DNA of 64,000 bases, from the NCBI GenBank assembly GCA_039621445.1, contig CP154956.1:63752257-63816256 (forward strand), in the 5' to 3' direction. The notes beneath the pieces were generated by a model. It was not told where the DNA came from, searched no databases, and worked only from the letters and a program-made list of their open reading frames with translations. The translations under genes were made by a program, and so were the position numbers. The number at the start of each line of letters is the position of its first letter. The first letter of the stretch is position 1. Source of the DNA: Euglena gracilis. Lineage: Eukaryota; Euglenida; Euglenophyceae; Euglenales. Shown piece after piece: positions 42,662 through 53,405 of this stretch.

Positions 42662-44985
42662 GTTTGCTGTGTTGGCAGTGGGTGAGGGAAAGAGGGGTCT
42701 GTTCAAAGGAATGCTCAATTTTTTTTAAAAAATTGGGGTGGGTCTCTGTAACCTCAGGCAAAGGCTTTTTGGTTGCACAATTTCCCATTTGTTTGGCCAC
42801 AAATTTTCCGCCAAAGGGTCAAGAGACTGAAATGCATCCTGCTGGGGGTTTGAAATTACATTCATTTTTTGCATGTTGCAATGCACATTTTTCAGAAAAA
42901 AATTAAGATAGAGTTTTTTAGAAACTGGGGGGGGTCGTAATTAGCCATGAGGACCAATGTTTGATTTTCAGGCTCTGTGGATGAAAAAGAAGAATGGAAG
43001 TTCTGTATTTTGCCTTCAGAACGTTGCAGTCTGTTCTGCAATTTTCTGAAAAATTCTGCAATTTTTCGAGTGGCACGTCGTCATGGGGGTGCATTATTTG
43101 GGCAAAAATTTCGATGTCAAAAATTGACCCAAAATCTTTTCCACAGGCTCTAATGGTCACTTTTTTGGCAATTTGGGTGCTTTTTTTGGCATGTTTTCTA
43201 CATTGATATCATCCATTTTTGCGATTTTTTTTGCAACGTTCCTGTTGATTTTTTCCTCTTCTTTTCCTTTTGCCTTCACAGCTGCCAGAGGGGGGGGTAT
43301 TATTTGGGCGGCCGAAGTCGGTCCTCGGGGGTGGTTTATTATTTGGGGGATAATGAATTTGTGGGGGGTTATTATTTGGGGGGTTACCCCCCAAATCATA
43401 CCCCCCCCCAAGCAGCACTCCCCTGAGGGTCCAGCTTCGATCAAGGTGTTTATCCCCCCTGCCAAGGGCTTCGCACATGTTGCCACCGAGTGTTAGAAAG
43501 GATAGACCAGGGGTTGCACTTCTCAGTGCAGCGGTTTCTTTTTTTGTCATTTTTTTGATTTGGTGTGCTTACAGTGATAATTAAGAATTGGGTCAACCCC
43601 CTCCCAAATATAAAGCCCCCCCGGCTTTATATTTGGATGGAATTTCAACACCCAAACTCAAACTTTTTGGGTGGCCTGCACAAATTTCGACGGCCGTCAA
43701 CTACAGTCAAATACCAATTTTTCACCAACATTTCGTTGTGCATTTGGGATTAATTTTTGTAATTTGTATAATATTTGGCCACTGTCAGCCATTTTTAGGC
43801 CATTTTTTGGTCACTGTTGAGAACCCCCACATCAAGTAAACCCCCCCCCCCAAATAACACCCCCCCCCCTGTTTTCCTTTGGTTTTCCATGTAAAAATAA
43901 CACCCCCCCCCCAAATAACACCCCCCCCCCTTGGGGCCCCAGTTCGGGTGCCCAAATAACACACCGGGGGGGTGTTATTTGGGGGGTTTAAGACCCCCCC
44001 AAAACAAGGCCCCCCAAAATAAGACCCCCCCTGGGCCGATCGAGCAAAGATCCAAAAATAAGACCCCCCCCAAAAATAAGAGCCCCCTGGAGGTTTCCAA
44101 CAACGGACCCAAAAAGAAGACCCAGGTCTTATTTTGGGGGAGGTTTACTTCGGCGATTTTGGGCATCATTGGGCCAGGTTTGGCTGCAAAAATAATTAAT
44201 GACTGAAGCGGCCAAAAGTGTCCCAAACTAGCCTGAAATGCCCCCAAAATAGCTCCAAACAATTGAAAATTGTCGAAGATGGCCCAAAATGGTCCATAAT
44301 AGCATTGAATGGCACAAATTGGCGCAAAATGGTCTGAAACAAATCAATTAAATAATAGGTGGGTGACCAGCAATGGCTCGATTTGGACTAATGACACATT
44401 TTCTGCATATTTTTTGTTTATTTAACGCATATTTCCACAAATTTTAGCGCATATTTGGAGGGCCTTGCAGCGCATATTTCCCTCGCACACCATTGGTTGA
44501 AGTGGAACTTTTTGGAAGTGGAAAAATTTTGGGCAGAATTTCCAGACCTGGGAGGGGGAGGACGTTCATGTTTGGGGGGGGGACTTTTTTTTGGGATATT
44601 GAACGGGACATGGTTCCTTTAACTTTACGTTCCGGGTTTCGTTTCGACGCCCGAATGGACGCCTGAATGTGAAGCCCTCCCAGAGTGCATTTGAAGACAT
44701 GGTCTGAATTTTTTTAGGAAGAGAAATTTTGCACATTAGGTGGATGCATTTGACGTCAAAATTGCAATGGAAACCCGGCCACCCTGAAAAAATCAAACTG
44801 CATTGCACCACACCACACACAAAAAAACGCCTGGTTATTTATTTTCAAAGGACAACTATTTTCGGACTTCTGAGAAGTCGAAGTTTCTGTTTAAAGTGCA
44901 ATTTGCTGGTCTGTTATTCCCACCGCACGAGCTCCCACCGGTTGCATTGTTTCTTGAGAGGAAAGCTATTTTCAGGCTGGAAAGT
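42662..44985. other. Downstream of the last exon seen; repeats and unassigned sequence
   Basis: 43290-43420 has TATTATTTGGG units with an inverse, and 43600-44125 has CAAATATAAA, CAAATAACACCCC and AAATAAGACCCCCC units. A C-terminal DAHP synthase exon was looked for here and not found. Confidence 0.4.
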
Positions 44986-45161
44986 CACTGGGATGGACCC
45001 CTCGTTTGACTCAGGAGGTCCGCAGCGACAAGAAGCCATCGGGCAGTTTGTCCGTGACAAGTCCTTGTTTGGATTGGAGCACCACGGAGGACCTTTTGGC
45101 CGAACTTGCCAAATCTGTCAGGGCCCACCGCGCCACAAATGGATATGTCCCCCCTGCTAAA
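44985..45161 (+). pseudogene. Possible C-terminal fragment with Cys pairs (PHD-element-like)
   Basis: The frame ends with HHGGPFGRTCQICQGPPRHK and then WICPPC before TAA. The last part resembles the final Cys pair of the PHD-element protein (RPWKCPGC). The first two Cys pairs of a full PHD finger are not present, so the link is weak. Confidence 0.25.
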
Positions 45162-45169
45162 AAGCAGAG

Positions 45170-46440
45170 GCTTTGACATTAAACATCCACAACAACTGTC
45201 ACATTTCCTTCATTCAAGGTTTGCATGCTTTTAGATGCTTGTAAGATTCTACTTCACCTCCACGTATGCTCCGAAGAGCATACGTGGAATCGAAGTGGAA
45301 GGAGTTTTTAGGGGGGAAAACCAACCTTATGCCTTGTTCGCCTCGCCGGCAGTGTTGTTTGGATGGTTTGGTGTGTTGGGCCAGGGGGTCCCACACTTAG
45401 TGTCTTTTTTTTGTTGACTGACTCTTAACTTCCTTCGGCACCAAGAAAAAAAGGAAAACCAAACCTCCAGGCACCGTGTGACCCCAAAACGGCTGCTCTG
45501 GGGTGGGGCGCTTTTGCGGCTTTTTCGGGGGGGCGACATTCTACCTTGGGTGCCAAAGGCACCGACAGGAAGTGGCCCCCTTGAGGAGGTGAAACTAGCC
45601 TTGCCAAAAGTTATTGGCCACTTTGGGGGTGGGGGGCACTTTTGTTGGCAGGGAAACCAGGAAGCACCGCTCTGCAGAACCGAAGGTCTAAAATTGTCGC
45701 ACCCCTCTTGCCTCATGGGACCTACTTCTCCCTCCGCCGGCGCGAATAGAAAACTGGTCTTTGACAATATGTTTCGCCAGCAAGGCCCCTCCGCTCCTGG
45801 TTTTCCTCCCCAAGGTGCCACTGAAGCTTTTCAAAGGGTTTCAACGAAAGATGTCAATTCGAAGAAGCACAGTGCTGAAAAGGCGCAGCCAAGGAAGCTG
45901 GGTAACCCCTTCCCCCTCCCAAAAGCTAATTAAAACACCCCGACTCCCAAAAGTGACAGCCACCCTGGCAGACAGTGGTCAAAAGAAGACCCCGCAAAGG
46001 CCAGAAGCAGCAGCTTGCGGGCAACTGCGGCCATTGGGGCCAACAATTTAAAACACACAACGTGTTTCAGCGAGGCTATTTCAGCCAAAACAGTACTCCC
46101 TTGAGGATAACTGACACGGGAGGAAGGAACACAGAGGGCAAAACACAAAGGCTTTTTGAGCCGCGAACAAGGCATGGCATCACAAGGTCAAAGTGCGGAG
46201 GCCGAGTTTTCGAAGGCACCGCAGGCCATGACGGCACAATTCTATGAAGGTCAAATGACTTCTGGGTCGCCAAACATCGGACTCCCACGACACAGGAAGG
46301 GGGAGGAAGGGACCAAGAGGGCGAAGCACAAGAAGATGGCAAGGAAAAAAGGACCTCACCATCTTGCAGTGTGGAGCCCGAATGGTCCACTGGTATCCCC
46401 ACCCCTGAATGGTGTTCTGATTGAGAAAGGGTGGGAGTTG
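45170..46440. other. Unassigned stretch with modest ORFs
   Basis: ORFs at 45478-45933 and 46156-46443 (+) have ordinary composition but no domain I recognise. A palindrome ACGTATGCTC..GAGCATACGT lies near 45261-45282. They may be decayed repeat-encoded genes. Confidence 0.25.
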
Positions 46441-46689
46441 TGAGTTTGAGCTTTTCTCAATGTTTATGCTTCGTGCTTCTTTTTCTTCTGCATTTTTACC
46501 TATTCTCAAAACTTGTTCAAATTGGTTGCCAGGCTGCTGTGAAAACCTTCCTTTTCGAAAAGGGCTTATTTTGGACCTTGTCCTCCCTTGTCGGTATGCC
46601 TCGAGGGGGTAGGACAGGGCGAGCGAACTCAAGCAACAAGCGGGAAAGGAGCAACATTAAACTCAATATTCAGAGCCTCCAGCTCCTGT

Positions 46690-47450
46690 AGGAAATCAAA
46701 ATGCAAATACGATGGAAAAATTTCCGGCCTGACCTCAATACAACATGAATTCAAGAGATTGGCCATGCTGCCGTCGAGGGCTTCCCGGCAAAGCCGCCGC
46801 GGAGCTTGGCAACCTGCAGAAGCGGTCCTCGCGCTAAAGACTGTGGAAACCGAAACCCAGAGAAAATAAATTTCACCCAGCGGCTACGGTCCTTTGCTGA
46901 TAGCGGTCAGAAGGCGTCGAGAGGAGAAGGAGCAACCAGCAAGCCACTTGTGAGTCAGGGGTGCTGAGTGCCAAAAACAACATAACCTGACCCAACCCAA
47001 CCTGACGACTCTGCAGTTAGGATTAGGAAAATCTTATTAGGAATTTTAATCAGCTGACTCCATCTGTCCCTGTGCAGGGCTCTGTCTCTCTGTCATTCTG
47101 TCAGTTGTTCAAGAATTATCTGGGATCAATTATCATCAGTTATTTGGACCAATCATTACCTTACCCTTGGTTTGGACTTTGGTACTCTTCCTTGTGGTTT
47201 GCTTCTATTGTGCTGCATTTGTGGATTTGCTTGCTGGATTGTTTGTGGATTTTTTTGTCAAAGGAAAGGTGTGAGCCAACCAGCCCACCTGTTTTCATCC
47301 AAAAAACCCACCAAAAAAAAAGAAACTGCAATTTTTAAAACAGGCCGCGAGGGGAATTGAAAACACATTGGGCAGGGTTAAAGATCCTACGCAAAGGGGT
47401 GCCGGCCCCAAGAAACTGGAAACTCAGGGGCAGGCCCCACGGTTACAACA
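46690..47450 (+). other. Probable 5' LTR/leader of Ty3-like element 1 (left edge not defined)
   Basis: The sequence ends TTACAACA directly before a primer-binding-site-like motif, as an LTR end would. I could not find the LTR start, or a second LTR copy after the pol region, so its length is unknown. Confidence 0.4.
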
Positions 47451-47465
47451 TGGTAGCAGAGGTAG
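47451..47465 (+). promoter_or_regulatory. Primer-binding site, initiator-Met-tRNA-like
   Basis: TGGTAGCAGAGGTAG follows ..ACAACA. It resembles the common LTR-retrotransposon site TGGTATCAGAGC, complementary to the tRNA-iMet 3' end, with a few changes, and lies about 100 bp before the first gag codons. Confidence 0.55.
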
Positions 47466-47493
47466 ACTACCCATTTTTGATTCCTCTCCGACA

Positions 47494-50400
47494 TGCGGCT
47501 ACGAACAAGAAACTGAAAAACGACAAGAAACTGCAAAAAATGACGCTGACATGCCTGCTGCCTCAACTGCCATCGCTAGGATGGTGGAGCCGGCGGAGGG
47601 CTGCCCAGCTTTGAACCAAACACTGGATGTTCCAACTGCCTTAACCGCCATCGTTAGGGTGGTGGAGCAGGCGGATGGCTTCCCAGCCATGAACCAAACA
47701 CTGGAAATGCCAGCTGCCTTACCCGCCGTCGCTAGGGGGTGGAGCCGGCAGATGGCTTTGCCGCCGTGTACCAGTCACTGGACATCAACAGGTGGACTGA
47801 ACCGGAACAAAACGGCACAGACATTACAGTGCCACGGACCTGCAATGACAGCCCACGTGTCATTGCCATGGTGCACATGGACCAAGACGACACCGAACAG
47901 ACCGGTCCAGCACCAGATTACACAGAACTGGACGAAAACAACGAACCGTACTTCGACGAACAGGAGTTTTCACCACAAAACTGGTACCAACAGCCAGACA
48001 CGGACACTCAGAACTACCAAAACTGGCAAACTGCAACAGCACAGCAACCAGGAACCCAGAGTTTTGCACTGGTGGCGGTACGACAGAGCCCGGAACAACC
48101 AGACCGCCTCCAGGGTGAAACTGAAACTTCGTACCAGGGACCATCGTACAGCTCGTACGAGATTCCACAGCCGGAACCACAGAACCAGAACACTGACTGG
48201 GACTGGTCGTCAAACTTTGCGTACGAAACTGGACAGCTGACCCAGGAATTTCAACAGTTTAGACACAAAACTGAACAGACGAATCAGCAAACGGCAGAAA
48301 CACTGCAGCAGCTACAGCAAACAACGACGGAATGGGTCAGCGAACTGCACGCAACAGTCAACAGACAGGGTGAAGCACTCATGACAGAAATAAACGGCAG
48401 ACACGAAGAACTGACGACAGTCCTGGCAACAACACAAGCAAACACGGAACTGGTGACAGTGAACCAGAACAGACTGTACCAGGAACATTTCAACGGAATG
48501 TCACAGCAGATCACAGAAATCAGGGAAATGTCTGGCTCACTGGGTGAAAAACTCAGGGAATTTCACAGTTTTCTGCAGATGGCAGTTGGAAACGCACAGA
48601 ACCAGGGTGAACATCTGGTTGGTTTACTGCACCGACAGCGAGAAAACGAAAAAACGACTGCAGAACTACAACAGAGATTGGCTGTGGCAGAAAAACGGGT
48701 CGCAGGAATCATAGGCGGAGTTTAAACGGTGAACAGCAAAGTGGACGAAACTGTGGCAACAGTGTCCAGAAAAGGTGAAAACCTCAGAGGCGAAATCAGC
48801 AGTGTGGTGGAAAGGATTCAGAAGGACATGGGCAGTGAAATCAGAAATCTGACAGGACGGGTTCAGCAGCAGGAAACAAAAATGACAACAACCATTCAAA
48901 ACTGTGATTACCTGCACAAAACCTGGTCGAACTGCAGAAAATCCCAGATCAGCAGCAGCAGATTACACAGCTGAACGAGGAAATCAGCAGACTGAACCTT
49001 CAGGTGGAAACTCTGACCTCCAACGAAGAAAAACAAAAAAAACGCACTGAACGTCAGAACCTGGAGGTCGGCAACCTGGGTCACACGGTGGACGAAACAG
49101 CCTAAACGACTCAAAAACTGCTGGGTGAACTGCAAAAAGGGGCCATTAAAACGGGAACACATGCCACATCTGAACATGCCAAATGGCTGGAAATGACATC
49201 TGTCATTGGCTCAATGACAACCAGGGTCGGTCAACTGGAAGCAAAACTGGCTGGTCTGACAACAAAAACTGCAGAACGAGAAACACATGAAAACTGCACC
49301 TGGCAGCATTTACATTCTCTGACCACGGAACTGCAAACACAGCAGAAACGGTGGACAGAACAACTGGTAACCCTTGACAGAAAAATCAGTAGTGTGACAA
49401 AAACGACTGAAAACCTGACTGAAAAACTGGAAAGGCAAAGCACCCAGCAAATCACAACCCCCAGCCCTAGCCTGGCTGAAATGCCCAAACTTTTTGAAAA
49501 TTTAAGCATTTCCTCTCGCCCAGCCTGCACAGGGGCCTTCGGGCCAGGGACAGTGGCCAGCCCCCTGGCCAGTGGGCCTCCCTCAAGGACCCAGGCTGGA
49601 CAGCCAGGGGCAGCCACAACGGCCCAACGAACAGAACAACCCCCCCAGGGGGTAGACAGGGCCGCGGGCCAACGGGGATCGGGGACCCCAAAACCCCAGA
49701 ACCAGCCCCCAGCAGCCCTGAGGGGCCAACACACAGGACAACACGGGACGGGGACCCTAAAAACCCAGGCCTGGCCAACGGGGATGGGGACCCCACAACC
49801 CCTGGCCCAGCCACGGCCAACCCTGAGGGGCCAGCCCGCAGGAAACCAATGGACGGGGACCCCAGAACCCCAGGCCTGTCAAACGGGGACGGGGACCCCA
49901 CAACCCCTGACAGGTATGTTCAGCCAGAGCAGCCAGCAGTGGGGGGACGAAACACCACACCCAAAAACGGAAGGAGGAGCTGCAGCACTGGGGACCGTTA
50001 ACCCGGCTTCCCTGGTGGGGCAGCTCATCCAGCAAGAACTAAAAACTGCCTTGACATCGTTAATTGCCCAACTGACTCGACAAACAGAACAACGACCGAC
50101 TGCAGTGCCGACCAGCCCAGCTCTTACGACAAACCCGAAAAGCCCAGTACCACAGTCAACGCAACCTCAGCCGACTCAACAGCCAGTGACGACGCAACAA
50201 ACCCCACTGTCCCGGACACGGGGCTTGTTCGTGTGGGCAGACGAAACTGAAACCCAGAACACAGCCACAACAACCTGGGTGGGACCCCAGCTGGGGTCTA
50301 CCCAAACTGCCACCAACCACATAGGAGAGGAAACAGTGGTGGCACCCGTGGCAACGGCCCCGGCAGCATCCTTCGGGCTGCTGCTGGGTCCAGTGGGCGC

Positions 50401-50575
50401 GGCAATGACAAAAGACCTGGTAAGACCAACACTGCAGGGGAATTTCGCAAATTTTGCCGTTAAATTTCCGATGTACCTGCAACGTGTGTCAGCCGGTCAG
50501 GGGTCCCTGACTGATGACCTGAAACTGTCACTGCTGGAGGGCAGCCTGGACAGTGCCAACAAACTGGAACTATAA
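47494..50575 (+). pseudogene. gag, N-terminal coiled-coil and Pro-rich region (broken)
   Basis: 47551-47784 encodes three tandem 26-residue repeats (starts PAAST, PTALT, PAALP; each with VEPA/VEQADG). A frame shift near 47735 leads into a Gln/Thr/Glu-rich region (47739-48725) and a long heptad-rich coiled coil. Stops at 48723 and 49103 (both TAA) and an indel near 48920 interrupt it. From 49480 a Pro/Gly/Thr-rich part carries repeats of the type GTPQPL and LRGQ. The end enters the capsid region (FANFAVKFPMYLQRVS). Such a long coiled coil before the capsid is unusual for Ty3 gag. Confidence 0.6.
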
Positions 50576-51785
50576 CGCAGACAAGAACGCGGCGAAAAAA
50601 TAAAATACCATGAATTTTGGAACTGGATGTGCCAGAAATACGATGGAGACACACAATCAGCCATCAAAGACGAACTGAAAAACCTGAGACCAAAAACGGA
50701 AGGGAAACTGACACTGGAAGCGTGGAGGGAGTTTGAGGCTCACTTCAAACTCCTCTACAGTAGGCTGGAAAATCCATCAGAGGAAGACGCTTACAACCTG
50801 GTGGCTGGAAAAATGCCTGAAACGCAACGCAGAAGCTGCATCAGGGAGCAGGAAATCAGATATCAGAAATCAGGACAGACCGACACTGAAACTGAAAGAG
50901 GTCACGAACATCACAAACGTCCCAGATGCAACGACGGAAGACGTTCGTGACCTGGTGGCAGTAACTGTGGGTACATGTGAGAATTTTCAGGTGGCACGAG
51001 ACGGACAAAACTTCAGGATCCAACTGCACAGCAGCAGAGCTGCTGAACTGCTCCTGATGAAAAACGGTTCAACGCTGCTGACTGGACACAAGCCACAATT
51101 CACACAGGTACAGGCCAAACTGACTCTGGACGAACTGTTCCAACGGGTGGAAACCGAACTCAGGTGCCAACAACAGTCAGACTCCCTGGGTAGGGGGTAC
51201 AACGGCTGGCAGAACCAACCACGACAGAACAGATCACGGTCGATGGACCGCAGGGGTTACGTCAGGGAAGTCAAGGAGGAGGAGAAAACAAAATCCAGAA
51301 GTCGGACACCCCCTTCCAGATCCCGACCCAACTCTCCTGGACCTCGAACCCCAACACCTGAAAAACCCAGACGCCCTTCTCCACGACAGCAGGTGCCCAT
51401 GGCAGTTTCAGAACAGCCTGGCCAGGGACGGTAAACCAACTGGTCAGACTGGGGACAAAACGACTGGGACAAAGGCAAAGGAAAGGGAAAACGTCAAAAC
51501 TGGGGTTCAACCCAAAACTGGAACCAGAACTGGAATCAGAATTACGGCAAAGGCTACGATTCTGGAAAGGGATACAACTCTGGGTAACGATACGATTCTG
51601 GGAAGGGGAGCGGGAAAGGAAAAGGCAAAGGGCAGCCACAGCCACAGCCAGCAGCAACGAAAACTGAACCACGGCCTCAGCAAACCAATTCAAAGGAGCC
51701 AGCCAACCAGCCACAGGGACAGCCAAGGGCAGAAGCATCTTCCAGCAATCGCTGGCAGCCAGTTCAAAACGCAGAACGAAAGTGA
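50576..51785 (+). pseudogene. gag, capsid and basic nucleic-acid-binding tail (broken)
   Basis: After an in-frame TAA at 50573 the same frame continues FWNWMCQKYDGD and LTLEAWREFEAHFKLLYSRL. This is the pattern of retrotransposon capsid (Trp, helix, FxxLxxRL) and ends in DAYNLVAGKMPE. A frame shift near 50870 leads to VPDATTEDVRDLVAVTVG and an Arg/Ser/Pro-rich tail (RSRTPPSRSRP), then a Trp/Asn/Lys/Gly-rich segment (51430-51600) broken by two TAA stops. No CCHC knuckle is seen; the basic tail may replace it. Confidence 0.55.
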
Positions 51786-52019
51786 AGAGGCTGCGGCCTG
51801 AGGGTAGGGGACGAGAGGGGCGGCTCTCTACAGACACAACCGAAACAACAAAACAAAACAAGGGAACCAGGTCCAGAGCCGCAGCGGTCATACACACTGG
51901 GGAAGGGAGGTAAGAAAAAACCCCAAAAGAAAAACATCCTGACAAAAAAACGACTCCATGGCCCAGAACCGAAAAGGGAACAGGTCAGCTGCAGGTTCGG
52001 CAGAGCAGCTTCACGGTGG

Positions 52020-52525
52020 GTGTCTGAAAACTACCACGTGAAGGAAGAAAAAATGACAAAAATTCTCTCACACTTCGGGGTCCAGCCCCAGCTGGATGCC
52101 TTGCAACGGAAAAAAACAAATGATTCCCGCAATGATGGGGATCGGGCAGCCCAGATGGATCTGACGCCTTTGAAAAAAACTGGCATGGAAAACTGCTGTG
52201 GATGAACCCACCATTCAGCAAAATTTCACAGGTGGTGAAGAAAATTCAAACAGACGAGGCCCACGCACTTCTCATGGTACCAAGATGGGTCCACAGACGA
52301 TGGTACAGGGAAATCAAAAAACTGGCAGTGATGTCAATGTTCATTCCAGCGGGAACAAAACTGTTCGGACAGGGTGACAAGAACTGCAGGAATACACCGT
52401 GGTCTGTGGAAGTGTTTTTGGTATGCGGACACAAAACACGGTGCAAGTACCTACCAGGTTTCCACAAACATTTCACCCCCCTACACCCGACATCCGAGGT
52501 GAGGTTCGGTACAGCCCACGAGTAG
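52020..52525 (+). pseudogene. Dam-like methyltransferase domain of Ty3-like element 1 (broken)
   Basis: The first frame reads ILSHFGVQPQLDA. After a one-base shift near 52105 a second frame continues with FATEKNK, a stop, FP, a stop, then WGSGSPDGSDAFEKNWHG and LLWMNPPFSKISQVVKKI. Further on come ALLMVPRWVHRRWY and VEVFLVCGHK. The DAF...N...W, D.F..W.G..W.NPPF and VP.W...W series is that of phage Dam-type N6-adenine methyltransferases and the related domain of DIRS-type retroelements. NPPF is motif IV. Two TGA stops and the frame shift make this copy inactive as read. It matches the intact ORF at 56544-57428 in plan (same domain order, WANPPFS). Confidence 0.6.
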
Positions 52526-52550
52526 CCACCAGTGGAGGACGAGGTGGAGG

Positions 52551-53405
52551 GTGGTGAACAAAAACCCGATTTGGGGACAGAAAAAACCACAGAAACACAT
52601 CAGAAAACTGCAGGAGGCAGCCACAGCGACACCAGAACGGGCCCCAGCAGAAAAACTGAAACCAAAAATGCTGGACCTGTTCTGTGTAACAAAATCGGTC
52701 AGCAAGGTGTATGAAAAAAAGGGTTTCGAGGTGGTGACGGTGGATTCAGACCCCAGGTGGAAAGCGGATTACCAGGTGGACGTACTGGAATGGGACGTCA
52801 GAAAACATTTCAAACCTGGTGAATTCCACACGGTGGTGTGTGGAGTTCCCTGCACAGAATTCAGCATTGCCCTGCCAACAAGACCCAGAAACTTGGAGAA
52901 AGGAGACAGCCTTGCAAGGAAAGCCCTGGAAATTGTGCAATTTCTGCAGCCGCAGAAATGGTGGTTGGAAAACCCAAGGTACGGATACCTGGGAAAACGA
53001 GATTACCTGAAACCGTACCCGCACATTGACGTGGATTATTGTCAATACACAGACTGGGGTTACAAAAAACCAACACGAATCTGGGGCAGCCCTGACATCC
53101 TGCAGGTACCAGCAAAACGGTGTGACAGAAAAACCCGCAAGAACCCTGACCCGAACGGTGGAGGTCATCTGGTGAAACTCAGCAACAAACACAATATTCC
53201 AGCCTTCAAAAAATTCAGGATCCCAGAACAACTGATTCAGGACCTGGCGGGGTTCCACGAACAGCTACGGCAAACCAGCCAAGCCCAGGCCGCGCAGCAA
53301 CAACCGCTGCAGCAGCCCAGTCCAGCCCAGACAGCACGACAAATCATGCTCTCACAGCCCAGCCCAGAACTGACAGGTGTACAGCCAAACCCAGATTCAA
53401 ACTGA
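52551..53405 (+). CDS. Phage-type DNA cytosine-C5 methyltransferase domain within Ty3-like element 1
   Basis: An uninterrupted 284-codon frame. Core motifs are LDLFC at 41-45 (motif I), VDSDP near 64 (motif II), GVPCTEFS with catalytic Cys101 (motif IV), WLENP at 139-142 (motif VI) and VDYCQYTDWGYKKPTRIW (recognition part). Order and spacing fit the short C5 methyltransferases of phages and large viruses, not the long host DNMTs. Motif I normally reads FCGTGS; here it is FCVTKS, so S-adenosylmethionine binding may be weakened. The frame overlaps the protease frame by 29 bp and follows the Dam-like domain in another frame. No ATG is convincing: the frame opens at a GTG, and a fusion by frameshift or indel is likely. 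C5 methyltransferases in retrotransposons are known from charophytes and dinoflagellates, with host-type enzymes. Confidence 0.75.
   Translation: MVNKNPIWGQKKPQKHIRKLQEAATATPERAPAEKLKPKMLDLFCVTKSVSKVYEKKGFEVVTVDSDPRWKADYQVDVLEWDVRKHFKPGEFHTVVCGVPCTEFSIALPTRPRNLEKGDSLARKALEIVQFLQPQKWWLENPRYGYLGKRDYLKPYPHIDVDYCQYTDWGYKKPTRIWGSPDILQVPAKRCDRKTRKNPDPNGGGHLVKLSNKHNIPAFKKFRIPEQLIQDLAGFHEQLRQTSQAQAAQQQPLQQPSPAQTARQIMLSQPSPELTGVQPNPDSN

Noticed and set aside
46380-46443. Segment LIEKGWEL taken as the missing DAHP synthase C-terminus (CIGWED)
   Set aside because: No TDxCIG before it, no fitting acceptor, and no match after the Trp.
47072-47338. Hydrophobic 88-codon frame that looks like a membrane protein
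   Set aside because: It lies in the probable LTR/leader of element 1 and is best explained by T/G-rich non-coding sequence.
48723-50575. TAA read as a sense codon (altered genetic code), since gag continues in frame after three TAAs
   Set aside because: Indels occur alongside, a TAG replaces a known Trp, and the DAHP synthase-like exons and element 2 pol use no internal TAA. Ordinary decay explains it.
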